Below, in pieces: positions 31,708 to 40,291 of a DNA stretch of 64,000 bases (position 1 is the first letter of the stretch; each line of letters starts with the position of its first letter). Under the pieces are notes generated by a model. It did no database searches and was not told where the DNA came from. It worked only from the letters and a program-made list of their open reading frames with translations. The DNA lies in assembly GCA_017312345.1 (NCBI GenBank), contig BLAA01000001.1, positions 2,480,001 to 2,544,000 on the forward strand. The letters are read 5' to 3'. The position numbers and the translations under genes are program-made. Origin of the DNA: Candidatus Denitrolinea symbiosum. GTDB lineage: Bacteria; Chloroflexota; Anaerolineae; Anaerolineales; Villigracilaceae.

Positions 31708-32274
31708 ATGAGAGTCATGCTCATCAAGGACGTTTACAAACTGGGCCGCGCCGGCGACGTGAAAAAGGTCGCCGATGGCTACGGCCGCAACTTCCTCATC
31801 CCGCAGGGATTGGCCGTTCTCGCCACCGCGGGCGCGCTCAAACAGGTGGAGCGCATCAAGGGCCAGGCTGAGATCCGCCGCGCCGCGCTGAACACGGAAC
31901 TCCAGGGCGTCGCCGATCAGATCAACGGCCTCGCGCTGGATTTCGTCGTGAAAGCCGGCGAGACCGGCAAACTCTACGGCTCCGTCACCACGCAGGATGT
32001 CGCCCTGGCCGTCACCGAGAAGATCCGCTTCGAAGTGAAGCGCCAGCAGGTGGACATGCAGCCCGTCCGCGAGATCGGCGAATACGTTGCCCACGTCCGC
32101 CTGACGATGGACCTCGTCCCCGAAATCAAGATCACCGTCCGCCGCGAGGGCGAGGCGGTTGAGGAAAAAGCCGAAGAAGAGAAGCCGAAGGCCAGGGGCA
32201 AAAAGGCCAAAGCCGAAGCCGAGGCGCCTGTGGCCGAGACGCCCGCCGCGGAACCCGAAGCGCCCGCCGGATAA
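31708..32274 (+). CDS. rplI: Ribosomal protein bL9 with an acidic/basic C-terminal extension
   Basis: 188 residues against about 150 in the family. The N-terminal rRNA-binding domain ('MRVMLIKDVYKLGRAGDVKKVADGYGRN'-type start) and central helix are standard, ending near residue 148. The extra tail is a low-complexity E/K/A/P stretch. bL9 binds 23S rRNA at the L1 stalk base. A typical terminator follows directly. Confidence 0.95.
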   Translation: MRVMLIKDVYKLGRAGDVKKVADGYGRNFLIPQGLAVLATAGALKQVERIKGQAEIRRAALNTELQGVADQINGLALDFVVKAGETGKLYGSVTTQDVALAVTEKIRFEVKRQQVDMQPVREIGEYVAHVRLTMDLVPEIKITVRREGEAVEEKAEEEKPKARGKKAKAEAEAPVAETPAAEPEAPAG

Positions 32275-32280
32275 TCCCAA

Positions 32281-32315
32281 AGCCAGGTTTCCCAAAGAAA
32301 CCTGGTTTCTCTTTG
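32281..32315 (+). terminator. Rho-independent terminator of rplI
   Basis: CCAGGTTTC (32283-32291) pairs with GAAACCTGG (32297-32305), followed by TTTCTCTTT. Confidence 0.8.
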
Positions 32316-32318
32316 TGG

Positions 32319-32324
32319 TACACT
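32319..32324 (+). promoter_or_regulatory. -10 box of a leaderless gene (RodZ-like)
   Basis: TACACT lies 6 nt before the ATG at 32331, right after the rplI terminator. Confidence 0.5.
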
Positions 32325-32330
32325 TTTGCC

Positions 32331-32975
32331 ATGCCCGAACCCAAAGCGACCATCGGTCAGCGGCTGAAAAATATCCGCGTCGAACGCCGCCTCAGCATCG
32401 AAAAAGCGGCCGAAGCCACGCGCATCCGCGTCCCCTATTTGCAGGCGCTGGAGGAGGACAACTACTCGGTCATGGCCTCCGCCGCGCAGGGACGCGGCTT
32501 CCTTAAGATTTACGCCGGATACCTGGATCTCGACCTCGATGCGGCCATGCAGGACCTTCAACGCGCGGACGATTCGGCAGAGGTCCCGCCCGCGGCCGCT
32601 TCCCCTGAATCGGTTGCCGTCGCTCCCGCGCCTGACGCGCCCCCGCCCGCTCCCTCCGAACCGACAGCGGACCGCCGTCCATTTTGGGCGCGTCTCCTGC
32701 GGAGGTCCGCTCCCGAAGCGGACGCGGCGCCCCTGCCCAAACCCGCGGCGACGGAAGAGCCCGTCCCCGCGCCCCCGGAGCCGGAGCCTGAACCCATCTC
32801 CCAGTCCAGACCTGAACCCGAACAGACGCTTGTGTCCGTCAAAAAAACCGCCGCGAAGAAACCCAGGTCGGCGGCGAAGGTTTCCAAATCCAAAGGCGGG
32901 ACGGCGGAGGCCGATACGAAGAAGCCTGCGGGTAAAAAAAAAGGACCGTTGAAGAAGCCGTCCGCGAAGAAGTAA
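32331..32975 (+). CDS. RodZ-like helix-turn-helix protein, first part of a split gene
   Basis: 214 residues as read: an N-terminal HTH of the RodZ/HTH_25 type ('IGQRLKNIRVERRLSIEKAAEATRIRVPYLQALEEDNY', about 8-50), then a long Pro/Ala/Glu/Lys-rich disordered region. No membrane segment or periplasmic domain, unlike RodZ. A run of nine A (32934-32942) near its end marks the point where one extra A would join it in frame to the next gene at 32945, which supplies those parts. See the finding on this site. Confidence 0.75.
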   Translation: MPEPKATIGQRLKNIRVERRLSIEKAAEATRIRVPYLQALEEDNYSVMASAAQGRGFLKIYAGYLDLDLDAAMQDLQRADDSAEVPPAAASPESVAVAPAPDAPPPAPSEPTADRRPFWARLLRRSAPEADAAPLPKPAATEEPVPAPPEPEPEPISQSRPEPEQTLVSVKKTAAKKPRSAAKVSKSKGGTAEADTKKPAGKKKGPLKKPSAKK

Positions 32976-33091
32976 CGGCGGAAGTCCCTGCCGTTTCTGA
33001 ACCCGAAGAAATTTCCCGCGCAGAAGCGACGGCGGAAGCCCCTGTCGTTTCCGAACCCGCGCAGACTTTTCCCAAACTCGAAGTTACGCAA

Positions 33092-34231
33092 TTGCATGAA
33101 GCGCCTGCGGCGGAAGCGGAGCCGCATCTCAACGTGTGGACGCGGCTGGGGTTGCGCGTCTCGCGGCCGCGCCCGCCCGAAGTCCGCGCGGAGGCGGAGG
33201 GGGAAGTCGCCGCGCAGGTTGAGGAGCCGGTCGAAGTCATCGTCCCGCGCGTCGAGTCGGGCGCGTTCCGTTCGTCCGATGAAATGTTCGCCGAGGTCGG
33301 CGCGCGGCTGCGCGAGCGCCGCGAGACGTTGAACCTGCGTCACGAGGAGATCGAGCGGCACATCCACTTGCGCGCCCACTATCTGCGAGCGCTGGAGGAG
33401 GGCGACTTTGGCGGGCTGCCCTCCGCCGTGCAGACGCGCGGGATGCTGGCGAATTACGCCGCCTTCCTCGGCCTGGACGTGGACGAGTTGCTCCTGCGTT
33501 TTGCGGACGTGTTGCAGGCGCGCCATCGGGAACGCCATCCGCTGCCGTACGGCGCGCGCGGAAAACCCGCGCCCGCCGCGCCGGCCAGCCCTCCGCTTTT
33601 CCGAAGTTTCCTCACGGTGGATTTGCTGGGGATCGGCCTGGCGCTTTTTCTGGCGGCGTTTTTGATCTGGGGCGTGAGCTTTGTGGCGCAGAAGAAAGAG
33701 CAGGCGCGCGCCGCCACGCCCGTCATGCTGGACGCGTTGATCGAACCGACGTCGAGCGCCGCGCCCGGTACGCCCGCGCCGACGTCCATCCTGCTCGACC
33801 TGGGAAACCTGACGGCCACGCTCGAGCCGCTGGAACCGCCCGGCGCGCTGCCGACCGCGCCTGAAGGCGTGAACGTGCAGGTGAACATCATCGCCCTCGA
33901 GCGGACGTTTTTGCGCGTAACCGTGGATGGAAAAGTGGCCTTCGAAGGGCGCGTCAACCCCGGCACGGCTTATCCCTTTGACGCCGCCGACCAGATCGAA
34001 GTGCTGGTTGGAAGCGGCGCGGCATTGCGGGTTACGTATAACCAGCGCGATATGGGACTGCTGGGCGGGTTCGGCGAAGTGGTTAATCTGATCTATCGCG
34101 CCGACGGCATGGTCACGCCCACGCCGACCATCGGCCCCTCGCCGACGGTCACGCCCACGCCCACCGCCACTTTCACGCCGACGATGACGCCGTCGTCCAC
34201 GCGTACGCCTACGTCCACGCCGACGCCGTAG
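33092..34231 (+). CDS. RodZ-like HTH-transmembrane-DUF4115 protein, second part of a split gene
   Basis: 379 residues from a TTG, with no ribosome-binding site. The frame is open back to 32945. It has a second RodZ-type HTH ('VGARLRERRETLNLRHEEIERHIH', about 68-135), a membrane segment (about 178-198), a DUF4115-like extracytoplasmic domain ('VNVQVNIIALERTFLRVTVDGK'), and a Thr/Pro tail. RodZ links MreB to the cell-wall machinery. The lack of a normal start and the A9 run upstream suggest it is translated as a fusion with the 32331 frame. Confidence 0.75.
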   Translation: MHEAPAAEAEPHLNVWTRLGLRVSRPRPPEVRAEAEGEVAAQVEEPVEVIVPRVESGAFRSSDEMFAEVGARLRERRETLNLRHEEIERHIHLRAHYLRALEEGDFGGLPSAVQTRGMLANYAAFLGLDVDELLLRFADVLQARHRERHPLPYGARGKPAPAAPASPPLFRSFLTVDLLGIGLALFLAAFLIWGVSFVAQKKEQARAATPVMLDALIEPTSSAAPGTPAPTSILLDLGNLTATLEPLEPPGALPTAPEGVNVQVNIIALERTFLRVTVDGKVAFEGRVNPGTAYPFDAADQIEVLVGSGAALRVTYNQRDMGLLGGFGEVVNLIYRADGMVTPTPTIGPSPTVTPTPTATFTPTMTPSSTRTPTSTPTP

Positions 34232-34277
34232 CAGAGTGAATCTTCGGGAATTCTGAAAACAAGATTGGTTTAACGTT

Positions 34278-35624
34278 ATGACAAAAAACACATTCCATTT
34301 GGTCTCCCTCGGCTGTTCCAAGAACACGGTCGACTCCGATTCGATGGCGCAACTGCTCGTCCGCGACGGGTTCCGCGCCGTGGACAAACCCTCTCGCGCG
34401 GGCGTGCTGATCGTCAACACCTGCGGCTTCATCGGACCGGCGCGGCAGGAGTCGCTCGACGTTTTGCGCGAACTGGCGGCTGGCAAGCGCGACGGTCAAT
34501 TGCTTATTGCGGCGGGATGCCTGACCCAGCGTTACGGCGCGGAGGTGGCGCGCGAAGTCCCCGGCGTGGACGGCATCCTCGGCACGCGCCGCTGGATGGA
34601 CATTGTGCGCGTCGTGCGCGACCTGCGGAAGACGAAACATCCCCAGCCGCTCTACCACCTGCCCGAAGCCGCCACCGTCGGGGCCGACGAGGCGGACACC
34701 CTCCGGGCGAACGTGTTCGGCGCCTCGGCCCATCTCAAGATCGCGGACGGCTGCCGCCGTCCCTGCGCGTATTGCGCCATCCCGCTCATCAAAGGGACGG
34801 CCGTCTCGCGTCCGATGGCGACCATCCTCGACGAGGCGCGCCGTCTGCGCGACGCGGGCGTGCGCGAACTCATCCTCATCGCGCAGGACACGACGGATTA
34901 CGGTCACGATCTGGGGATAAAGGACGGGCTGGCGGTCCTGCTGGAAAATTTGACCGCGTCGGTTCCCGACCTCGACTGGATCCGCATCATGTACGCCTTC
35001 CCCGGCTACGTCACCGACCGCCTCGTTGACGTGATGGCCTCCTCGCCGCAAATTCTTCCGTACCTCGACATGCCGCTCCAGCACGCGCATCCCGAAACGT
35101 TGAAGCGCATGAGGCGCCCGGCCAACATGGATTGGGTCCATAAGACCATCGGCAAAATGCGCGCGGCCATCCCCGATCTCGCCATCCGCAGCACGTTCAT
35201 CGTCGGCTATCCTGGCGAGACGGAGGAGGAGTTCAGCGCGCTGGAGGAGTTCGTCCGCGTGACGCGCTTTGACCGCGCCGGGGCCTTCCAGTTCTCGTTC
35301 GAGCCGGGGACGAGTTCTGAGCCGCTCGGCGACCCGGTCCCGCCCGAGGTCAAGCAGGAACGCTACGACCGGTTGATGGAGATCCAGCAGAACGTGTCGC
35401 TGCAGGTCAACCAATCCTACGTCGGCAAGACGCTGAAAGTGTTGGTGGACGGGTATAACGACGGCTTGTCGGTGTGCCGTTCCTATCGGGACGCGCCGGA
35501 GATTGACGGGTATGTGTTCGTGCAGGATGAATTGAAGGTGGGGGAGTTCGCGCAGGTGAAGATCACCGGGGCGATGGCCTACGATTTGGAGGGGATGGCG
35601 GCGCGGCCGGTAATGAATATCTGA
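34278..35624 (+). CDS. rimO: Ribosomal protein uS12 methylthiotransferase
   Basis: 448 residues, normal length. N-terminal MTTase domain with 'SLGCSKNTVDSDSM' and 'IVNTCGFIGPARQESLD'; radical-SAM motif Cys159-x3-Cys163-x2-Cys166 ('CRRPCAYC'); TRAM domain at the end. The Asp-containing 'TVDSD' and overall pattern fit RimO rather than MiaB. It adds a methylthio group to an Asp of uS12. No clear ribosome-binding site. Confidence 0.95.
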   Translation: MTKNTFHLVSLGCSKNTVDSDSMAQLLVRDGFRAVDKPSRAGVLIVNTCGFIGPARQESLDVLRELAAGKRDGQLLIAAGCLTQRYGAEVAREVPGVDGILGTRRWMDIVRVVRDLRKTKHPQPLYHLPEAATVGADEADTLRANVFGASAHLKIADGCRRPCAYCAIPLIKGTAVSRPMATILDEARRLRDAGVRELILIAQDTTDYGHDLGIKDGLAVLLENLTASVPDLDWIRIMYAFPGYVTDRLVDVMASSPQILPYLDMPLQHAHPETLKRMRRPANMDWVHKTIGKMRAAIPDLAIRSTFIVGYPGETEEEFSALEEFVRVTRFDRAGAFQFSFEPGTSSEPLGDPVPPEVKQERYDRLMEIQQNVSLQVNQSYVGKTLKVLVDGYNDGLSVCRSYRDAPEIDGYVFVQDELKVGEFAQVKITGAMAYDLEGMAARPVMNI

Positions 35625-35648
35625 TGTTGCTTAAGTATGAAAAGGATT

Positions 35649-35690
35649 CCGCAAGTAGAACTTGCGGCTCTCCCGAAGTTCTACTTCGGG
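35649..35690. repeat. Two dispersed TCT/AGA-loop palindromes
   Basis: CCGCAAGTAGAACTTGCGG (35649-35667) and CCCGAAGTTCTACTTCGGG (35672-35690), each an 8-bp perfect stem with a 3-nt loop, flanked by GGATTCC-like ends. Same family as the repeats near 29.5 and 41.6 kb. The rest of the 213-nt gap holds only the terminator at 35787. Confidence 0.85.
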
Positions 35691-35786
35691 ATTCCAAATT
35701 TTCATCATTCGGGGTGAACCCCCGTTCATAGATACTTTGTGATCCTTCGTGTTAAAAAGAGATTTCTCGGTAGTGCGGGAGAACCA

Positions 35787-35817
35787 AAAAACGAGACTCG
35801 TCGTGAGTCTCGTTTTT
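35787..35817. terminator. Bidirectional rho-independent terminator
   Basis: AAAAACGAGACTC, loop GTCGT, exact inverse ending TTTTT. Lies between rimO and the convergent gene at 35838. Confidence 0.85.
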
Positions 35818-35837
35818 GATTTGCCAAAGTTGCTTTG

Positions 35838-36347
35838 TCAGGCGCTTCTCGCGACCGCCGTCGCTCCCAGGATCAGGATCGAAAGGACGAAGTTCATCCG
35901 CAGCAGGCGTTCCTCGCGCTTTTGCAATTGGACGATCTCCTCCTCGCTCGCGCCTTTGCCGCGGCGCATCATCGTGCGGCGGATGGCGGGGAGCACTTCC
36001 CACGTCTGCACCGCGCTGACAACCACCATGACCGCCACCAGTCCGTGCTTGACGAGGATCGCCAGCGACCACTGCGTGCTGACGTCGAAGAAGCCGTTGT
36101 AGTGCGAGTTGGCGCTCAGTTGGAAGAGTCCTGTGACGATGAGCAGGCCGAGACTGAACCAGGCCAGAGGCTCCAGCCGTTTTTGCATGGACTCGATGAA
36201 CGCCAATTGCTCGGCTGGACTCAGGCTCTTGCGCGCCGCCGGCAGGACGAGGATCGAGATGGACACGATCCCGCCGATCCACGTCACGGTGGCGAGCATG
36301 TGCAGCCAGTAGACCAGCGTCAGCGCCCAGACGGGAGGAGAATCCAT
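35838..36347 (-). CDS. Four-helix CopD-like membrane protein
   Basis: 169 residues with four membrane segments. 'LHMLATVTWIGGIVSI' in helix 1 and 'VKHGLVAVMVV' in helix 3 match the protein at 15772 and the CopD/HemJ-like group, whose His residues bind haem or copper. The start is 2 nt from the stop of the TPR gene. Function unproven. Confidence 0.7.
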   Translation of the reverse strand: MDSPPVWALTLVYWLHMLATVTWIGGIVSISILVLPAARKSLSPAEQLAFIESMQKRLEPLAWFSLGLLIVTGLFQLSANSHYNGFFDVSTQWSLAILVKHGLVAVMVVVSAVQTWEVLPAIRRTMMRRGKGASEEEIVQLQKREERLLRMNFVLSILILGATAVARSA

Positions 36348-36348
36348 G

Positions 36349-37320
36349 TTACGGGGTGGGCGGTATTTCGGTGGGGATGAGGAGGGGAGGATTGCACTGC
36401 ATCATGGCCTGATAGGAGCTTTTTGCGCTGGCGGCATCGAGCGGGGCGATCATTTCCGCGTTCTTGTATTGCTCGTAGGCCGCGCACCATTGCTCCTGGG
36501 CGAGGAGTTCGTCGCCGTAGCGGATCGAGGCGACGCGGTAACGCTCGCTGGCGGTCATCGTCCCGTCCCACATGTTGGGCCAGGCAGTGTACAACTGCGA
36601 AAAATAGAAGATCGCGTTCTTCCAATCCAGGTCCCAAAAGGAAGCGCCGAGCAGGTAAAGCCGGGCGCTATCGCGCAGGCCGTTGGACATATTGTCCAGC
36701 GGGCCGAAGCGTTCGGCCAACGTCAACTGGTAAATGCCGCCTTCCAGGTTGCCCTGCTTGGTGATGAGGTCGTAGCCATAATTGCGGAGCGCGAAATAAT
36801 ACATCCCGTCCACTTCAGCGGTGTGGAAACTGGCGTCCTTGCGCCGCAGGTTATCGAGGCTTTCGATGGCGTGCGGCCAGTCCATCGCGGCGATAAACTG
36901 CTGGGCCTTCTGGAAATTTTCCACCACGCCGCTCATATCGGGGGTGGGAGTGACGGTCGGCGGAGGCGTCGCGGTGGGGATCTGCGACAGCACCATCACC
37001 TCGGCCAGTTTCTGCGCGGCTTCGGGGAAATCCGGGCTGGTCTGGATGATATATTCCAGCCTTTGCCGGGCGATGCCGTATTGCCCGGATGAAATGTCCA
37101 TCAGCGCCAGGGCGTACTGCTCGGTCACGAGTTTGGATTCGCGGGCAGACTGCGCGGCGACGCGCTCGCCTACGGCAGACCGATACCCGCCGTAGGCGCC
37201 CAGGCCTGCCAGCGCGATCAACGCCAAAAGGCCCAGGAAAAACTTCTTGAAATTCAGGCGAAATTTCTTTTTGGGAGCCGGCCGGCTCTCCTGCGTTACT
37301 TCGAGGGTTGGGTCAGACAT
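36349..37320 (-). CDS. Membrane-anchored TPR-like protein
   Basis: 323 residues: basic cytoplasmic N-terminus, one membrane segment (about 28-46), then helical TPR-like repeats interrupted by a Thr/Pro linker ('PTATPPPTVTPTPD'). Likely an extracytoplasmic scaffold. The mRNA is predicted to be leaderless (TATAAT 7 nt before the ATG). Co-transcribed with the CopD-like gene. Confidence 0.7.
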   Translation of the reverse strand: MSDPTLEVTQESRPAPKKKFRLNFKKFFLGLLALIALAGLGAYGGYRSAVGERVAAQSARESKLVTEQYALALMDISSGQYGIARQRLEYIIQTSPDFPEAAQKLAEVMVLSQIPTATPPPTVTPTPDMSGVVENFQKAQQFIAAMDWPHAIESLDNLRRKDASFHTAEVDGMYYFALRNYGYDLITKQGNLEGGIYQLTLAERFGPLDNMSNGLRDSARLYLLGASFWDLDWKNAIFYFSQLYTAWPNMWDGTMTASERYRVASIRYGDELLAQEQWCAAYEQYKNAEMIAPLDAASAKSSYQAMMQCNPPLLIPTEIPPTP

Positions 37321-37327
37321 GGGCGCT

Positions 37328-37333
37328 ATTATA
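37328..37333 (-). promoter_or_regulatory. -10 box of a leaderless gene (TPR-like protein)
   Basis: TATAAT on the minus strand, 7 nt before the ATG at 37320. Confidence 0.55.
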
Positions 37334-37365
37334 CTCCGGCGGAATTCGGGCTTCTCATTTAAATT

Positions 37366-38865
37366 TCACAATTTCGCCAGAAGGCGGACGTCTTTCCAGA
37401 CGATGACCAGCGCGGCGATCCCGCCGACGGACATTCCCAGCAGCGCGGCGCTGACTGCCCCGCCCGGGACGCCCCACGCGAGACTGTAAGCGGCCGCGCC
37501 GCCGACCAGCGCGGCGGCCAGCCCGCGCGCCGCCGCCCCGTCCACGCGGACGGGTTCGCGCATCCGCTTCGAAAGGACGATGAAGAGGACGACCGCCTCG
37601 ACGAGCAGCGCGATCTCCGCGAAGGCGATGACCGGCGCGCCGACCCCGCGCAGGAAGAATATCCCCGCCTGCCCGATCGCCCAGAAGAGGAGAATCCGCA
37701 GCAGGGCCGTCAGGAACGGGATCCACGGCTCCTTGCGCGCGTAGAAAGCGCGCGCCGCGACTTCCTGGAGGGCGTAGCCCGTCAACGTGAGCAGGTAGGC
37801 GCGCGTCGTCCACGTCAGCAACTGGGACATGGACGCGTCGAAGCCAAAGAGGGCGCGCACGAGCGGCGCGATGCCCGCGGCCATCACTGCCGCGACCGGC
37901 AGGGTGAGCGCGACCAGAACCCGGAGGGCGCGCTCGACCGTGTCGCGGAACCCGCTCCAGTCGGCGCGCGCCGCGAGTTCAGCAAGAGTCGGGAGCATGG
38001 CGGTGGCGATGGCCGTCCCGAGGATTGTTTCGGGGACCTGCATGATCATCCAGCCGTAAGTCAGCGAAGTCACCGCGCCGGTCTGGTGAAGATAGGACGC
38101 CATGAAGTCGCGCGCCCAGACGATGGACTGGATGGCGGCCACGGTCAGCAGGCGCGGGGCGAGCAGTTTCAGCGCCTCGATCAACCCGGTGTGACGCAGG
38201 TCGAGCGAGGGCGTCCAGCGGAAGCCGAACTTGATCAAGCCTGGGACTTGAATGAGCAGGTGCAGCGCCGCGCCGATGACCACGCCGTAGACCAGCCCGT
38301 AAATACCATAGCGCGGCACGAGGTACACCGCGCCGAAGATCTGACCGACGTTGTACATGGTGGGCGCCAGCGCCGGCAGGACGAAATGCTGGTTGGCTTG
38401 CAGGCTTGCCATCGTCAACCCGCTGATGGAGAAGATGATCGTGCCGACCAGGTTGAGCCGCATCAGTTGCGCCAGCAGCGCCTTCTGCTCCGCGGGGAAG
38501 CCCGGCGCGACGACGCGTTGGGCGAGCGGATCCGCCAGCAGCGCGATGACGACCGCCGCCCCGGCCGTGATGACGAACGTGAAGTTGGCGACGCGCGAGA
38601 AGAGGTCCCAGGCGGCGGCGCGGTCGCGGGTGGTCAGATATTCCGTCAACAGCGGGATGAGCGCCATCGCCATCGCGCCGCCCGAGATGACCGCGAACAA
38701 AATATCGGGCAGGTTGTTGGCGGCGTTGAACGTGTCGAGCAGGTGGACGGAATCCGAATATTGCCGCGAGATGATCCCCGTTCGCACGAAGGCAAGGACT
38801 TTATCCAGCAGGAAGAAGGCCGCGACGATCAGCAAATTTTTACTGACGCGGGAAAGCTTGGGCAT
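37366..38865 (-). CDS. murJ: Lipid II flippase MurJ/MviN
   Basis: 499 residues with about fourteen membrane segments of the MOP-superfamily type. 'FNAANNLPDILFAVISGGAMAMALIP' near the N-terminus and 'GWMIMQVPETILGTAIATAMLPTLAE' in the middle are MurJ hallmarks. It flips lipid-linked peptidoglycan precursor to the outer leaflet. No clear ribosome-binding site; it follows the zinc-ribbon gene by 12 nt. Confidence 0.93.
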   Translation of the reverse strand: MPKLSRVSKNLLIVAAFFLLDKVLAFVRTGIISRQYSDSVHLLDTFNAANNLPDILFAVISGGAMAMALIPLLTEYLTTRDRAAAWDLFSRVANFTFVITAGAAVVIALLADPLAQRVVAPGFPAEQKALLAQLMRLNLVGTIIFSISGLTMASLQANQHFVLPALAPTMYNVGQIFGAVYLVPRYGIYGLVYGVVIGAALHLLIQVPGLIKFGFRWTPSLDLRHTGLIEALKLLAPRLLTVAAIQSIVWARDFMASYLHQTGAVTSLTYGWMIMQVPETILGTAIATAMLPTLAELAARADWSGFRDTVERALRVLVALTLPVAAVMAAGIAPLVRALFGFDASMSQLLTWTTRAYLLTLTGYALQEVAARAFYARKEPWIPFLTALLRILLFWAIGQAGIFFLRGVGAPVIAFAEIALLVEAVVLFIVLSKRMREPVRVDGAAARGLAAALVGGAAAYSLAWGVPGGAVSAALLGMSVGGIAALVIVWKDVRLLAKL

Positions 38866-38877
38866 TTGAGTTGAAGA

Positions 38878-39063
38878 TTAATGTTCGTGCGGCGGGGGCG
38901 GAGCCGGGTCGAAACCCGGCAGTTTGCCCGCCAATTGCTGCGGCTTGTGGATGAGGATCGGAAAACAGCGCGGGCAGATGTACTTCGCTTCATCCTTGAA
39001 AACCAGATTCAGCAGGGGCGTTTCCTGCTCGGACTTGCCGCAATTCAGGCAGACGTTTTGCAT
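38878..39063 (-). CDS. Small zinc-ribbon protein
   Basis: 61 residues. CLNC near the N-terminus and CPRC (about 33-36) make one zinc-binding site; the tail is Pro/His-rich. GGAGG precedes the ATG. Similar short proteins often accompany housekeeping operons; function unknown. Confidence 0.7.
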   Translation of the reverse strand: MQNVCLNCGKSEQETPLLNLVFKDEAKYICPRCFPILIHKPQQLAGKLPGFDPAPPPPHEH

Positions 39064-39096
39064 GGTTCCTCCAAATTTAAAATTGAAAATCTAAAA

Positions 39097-39888
39097 TCAA
39101 AGCGTTCCCTTATACATTCCGCCGTCCACCGTGAGCATGACGCCGGTGATGTACGACGCGGCGGGCGAGACGAGGAACGCGGCCGCGGCCGCGAACTCTT
39201 CGGGACGTCCCATCCGCCCGAGCGGACTCTCCGCCGATTGTTTGCGCGTCTCCTCCTCGACCGAGGCGCCGCTGGCGGCTGCCCGGGCCGTCATCAACTC
39301 GACGACGCGTTCGGTCTCCGTCCAGCCCGGCAGGATGGAGTTGAAACGAATCCCGTCCCTGCCGAGTTCCAGCGCCAGCGACTTGGTCAATCCTACCGTG
39401 GCGGCGCGGACGCTGTTCGACAACGCCAGGTTGGGGATGGGCTGTTTGACCGAGTAGGAAGTGACCGTCAACACGCTGGGCGCGGACGATCTCCGCAGCC
39501 ACGGCAGCGCGGCGCGGATCAGGCGGACGTGGCTCATCAGCGACAGGCTCACGGCGTTTTCCCAGTCCGCTTCGCCGAGCGACTCGAACGCGCCGGGTTT
39601 GGGTCCGCCCGAGTTGGTGATGAGGATGTCGAGTCCGCCAAACGCCTGGACGGTTTGCTCCACGAGCTTCTCCGCCGTATCTGGCTTGCCCACATCTCCT
39701 GCAAGCCCGACGACTTGCGCGCCCGTCTCCCGTTCGATTTTCTCCGCCGCGGCTTTGATCTTCGCTTCGTCGCGGCTGTTGACGGCGACGCGGCAACCTT
39801 CCTTCGCGAGGGTCAGCGCGGCCGCGTAGCCCAGTCCGCGCGACGCGCCGGCGACGAGGGCGATTTTATCCTTCAGGTTCAGGTCCAT
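39097..39888 (-). CDS. Short-chain dehydrogenase/reductase (FabG-like)
   Basis: 263 residues. NAD(P)-binding 'VAGASRGLGYAAAL' (TGxxxGxG type), 'NSGG' and the C-terminal 'SPAASYITGVMLTVDGGMYKG' identify a classical SDR. The usual catalytic YxxxK appears to be replaced: the expected region reads 'VTSYSVKQPIPNLALSNSVRAATVGL', with no Tyr-x3-Lys, as in some divergent 3-oxoacyl-reductase-like proteins. AGGAG precedes the ATG. Substrate unknown. Confidence 0.85.
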   Translation of the reverse strand: MDLNLKDKIALVAGASRGLGYAAALTLAKEGCRVAVNSRDEAKIKAAAEKIERETGAQVVGLAGDVGKPDTAEKLVEQTVQAFGGLDILITNSGGPKPGAFESLGEADWENAVSLSLMSHVRLIRAALPWLRRSSAPSVLTVTSYSVKQPIPNLALSNSVRAATVGLTKSLALELGRDGIRFNSILPGWTETERVVELMTARAAASGASVEEETRKQSAESPLGRMGRPEEFAAAAAFLVSPAASYITGVMLTVDGGMYKGTL

Positions 39889-39902
39889 AGTTCTCCTGTT
39901 GC

Positions 39903-39922
39903 GGCGGACTTGCGCGTCCGCC
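39903..39922. terminator. Hairpin between DUF503 and SDR genes
   Basis: GGCGGAC, loop TTGCGC, GTCCGCC: a 7-bp stem in the 63-nt gap; no T-run. Confidence 0.35.
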
Positions 39923-39951
39923 CAAATCCTGGCAGTCAGGCGAGACTGTCG

Positions 39952-40233
39952 CTACAGAATTTCGATTTTCTGTTCGATCACATCCCCGTCCGTCCAGTGG
40001 GATTCCACCCATTTTGCCACACTTTGCAGGGATTGGCGAACCAGAACCGCGTCGGAATTGACCAGCGCGCAGGCGATGACGGCTTCCGTCCATTTGTCCT
40101 GCAAATCCATCTCCGCGACGGAGACGTTGAACTCCTTGTGCAGGCGCGCCATCAAAGGCTTGAGCCGTCCGCGCTTTTCTTTGAGCGAGGAACACGCAGG
40201 CAGGTGAAGGTGGATGGTGAGTTGTCCGAGCAT
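39952..40233 (-). CDS. DUF503-family protein (YlxP-like)
   Basis: 93 residues, full length for the family. 'HLPACSSLKEKRGRLKPLMARLHKEFNVSVAE' is the family signature. In Bacillus the member YlxP lies with rbfA; it is linked to ribosome maturation. Divergent from folC. Confidence 0.85.
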   Translation of the reverse strand: MLGQLTIHLHLPACSSLKEKRGRLKPLMARLHKEFNVSVAEMDLQDKWTEAVIACALVNSDAVLVRQSLQSVAKWVESHWTDGDVIEQKIEIL

Positions 40234-40278
40234 GGTTCCGCTTCCGATTTTCCAGTGTACGATTTACGAATTACGCTT

Positions 40279-40284
40279 TACAAT
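40279..40284 (+). promoter_or_regulatory. -10 box of a leaderless gene (folC)
   Basis: TACAAT lies 7 nt before the ATG at 40292. Confidence 0.5.
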
Positions 40285-40291
40285 CCCTCGC

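Noticed and set aside
32558-34486. A 642-codon antisense frame over the RodZ-like genes
   Set aside because: Arg/Gly-rich shadow of GC-rich coding DNA; the plus-strand domains are real.
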